Positions 5,373 to 6,192 of a stretch of DNA of 6,192 bases are shown one piece after another. The first letter of the stretch is position 1. The number at the start of each line of letters is the position of its first letter. The DNA lies in the NCBI GenBank assembly GCA_030607895.1, contig JAUWJC010000266.1:1-6192 (forward strand). The letters run 5' to 3'. The notes beneath the pieces were generated by a model, which searched no databases, had not been told where the DNA came from, and saw only the letters and a list, made by a program, of their open reading frames with translations. The position numbers and the translations under genes were made by a program. The DNA is from Pirellulales bacterium (lineage in GTDB: Bacteria > Planctomycetota > Planctomycetia > Pirellulales > Thermoguttaceae).

Positions 5373-6192
5373 TCATGGCATGTTGCGCTTGGCGATGTAC
5401 TTGGAAAGCATGAAATCGTACGGCACGGAGGTGTCGGTCATAACGTAGTCGATATTAGTCTCGGCGCATCCGCGTCGATAGCTTTCGATGAAGCCCTCGA
5501 CCTGCTCGATGTAGGCGTCGCGGACGTAGGCCGGATCGATCTGGAGCCGCTCGTTGGTTTCCAAGTCCTGAAAGGAGATCACGTCGCGGAAGGGGAACTC
5601 GACTTCCGCCTTATCGAAAACATGGAAGACGATTACCTCGTGCCGGCGGTGCCGGAAGTGGTGCAATGCCCGCATCACGTTCTCCGGCTCGTCGTAAAGG
5701 TCGCTAATCAACACGATCAGGCAGCGCCGCTTGAACCGGTTGACCAGTACGTGGAGCGTCTGGGAAACATCGGTCAACTCGCCCGGCTCGATCCGCTCCA
5801 ACTGCCGCATCATCTCGTTGAAGTGCCGGGGTGAGCTTCGGGCGGGCATGTCGAGCCGGACCTCGGTGTCGAACGTCGTCAGGCCGACCGAATCCTGCTG
5901 TCGGGTCATCAGGTACGACAGGACGGCAGTCAGGTACGATGCGTACTCCAGCTTCGTTATATCCGCCTCGTGCTTGTAGCCCATCGAACCGCTCGTATCC
6001 AGTAGAATCTGGACACGCATGTTCGTCTCTTCCTCGTACTGCTTGATGTAGAGCCGATCGGTTCGGGCCAACATGCGGTAGTCGAGGTGCCGCGGGTCGT
6101 CGCCGGCCGTGTACTCGCGGTGCTCGGCAAACTCGACGCTGAACCCCTTGTACGGGCTGGAGTGCCACCCGGTGATGAAGCCCTCGACCACA
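5373..6192 (-). CDS. DUF58-family VWA protein, N-terminus outside window
   Basis: At least 272 residues of a DUF58 (PF01882) protein are present. Numbering from the GTG at 6189-6191, the sequence reads VEGFITGWHSSPYKGFSVEF, then the family signature GDDPRHLDYR (30-39) and RTDRLYIKQYEEE (43-55). The VWA metal-site motif is LLDTSGSM (D65, S67, S69), with the later aspartate in LISDLYD (D164). The GTG is probably an internal valine, since family members have some 20-30 residues before this point; the gene runs off the right edge. These soluble proteins are usually encoded directly after a MoxR-type AAA ATPase and before BatA-like membrane VWA proteins. The large VWA gene on the same strand fits that pattern. 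The family is thought to act in assembly or maturation of envelope or metal-containing complexes, but its biochemical role is poorly known. The stop is TGA at 5373-5375. Confidence 0.92.
   Translation of the reverse strand, partial: VVEGFITGWHSSPYKGFSVEFAEHREYTAGDDPRHLDYRMLARTDRLYIKQYEEETNMRVQILLDTSGSMGYKHEADITKLEYASYLTAVLSYLMTRQQDSVGLTTFDTEVRLDMPARSSPRHFNEMMRQLERIEPGELTDVSQTLHVLVNRFKRRCLIVLISDLYDEPENVMRALHHFRHRRHEVIVFHVFDKAEVEFPFRDVISFQDLETNERLQIDPAYVRDAYIEQVEGFIESYRRGCAETNIDYVMTDTSVPYDFMLSKYIAKRNMP

Noticed and set aside
6189..6191. GTG as the start codon of the DUF58 gene
   Set aside because: Family members have residues before this valine, and the frame meets the window edge immediately, so the true start is outside.

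Overview
The window is GC-rich and gene-dense and looks like a chromosomal segment of a planctomycete, probably Pirellulales-like. This is inferred from a DUF58 protein followed by a large BatA-type double-transmembrane von Willebrand A (VWA) protein, a small antitoxin-like protein, and repeat types I remember as common in such genomes. No RNA gene, CRISPR array or complete insertion sequence is visible.

Layout. (1) 2-760, plus strand: the 3' part of a class I SAM-dependent methyltransferase; its frame is open to the left edge. (2) 761-1072: a convergent intergenic region with a strong 19-bp inverted repeat at 848-887, read best as a terminator for the minus strand. (3) 1073-2296, minus: a complete DegT/DnrJ/EryC1/StrS-type PLP aminotransferase with a GTG start and a good ribosome binding site. 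It is probably an enzyme of nucleotide-sugar or surface-polysaccharide metabolism. (4) 2397-4643, minus: a 748-residue membrane-anchored VWA protein. A palindromic repeat sits in frame in its linker and encodes PLPLGEG. (5) 4678-5046: a 369-bp non-coding mobile element with 13-bp terminal inverted repeats beginning GTAA and an exact 8-bp target duplication (AACTACTT). It is best read as a MITE related to IS66. Inside it are two further inverted pairs of short-period repeats. (6) 5071-5256, minus: a 61-residue antitoxin-like protein with no toxin partner, preceded by a near-consensus sigma-70 promoter at 5324-5352. (7) 5373-6192, minus: a DUF58 VWA protein, cut by the right edge.

How they fit together. 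The minus-strand genes from 6192 down to 2397 form a MoxR/DUF58/BatA-type gene set. The AAA ATPase that usually precedes DUF58 would lie to the right of the window. The mobile element landed 26 bp (plus target duplication) upstream of the large VWA gene. Removing it with one copy of the duplication restores a 50-bp gap between the small gene and the VWA gene, as expected in an operon. The restored sequence would also bring the small gene's frame, if its TAG were a sense codon, to a TGA overlapping the VWA start codon. The methyltransferase and aminotransferase look like glycan or secondary-metabolite enzymes and are not obviously part of the VWA operon.
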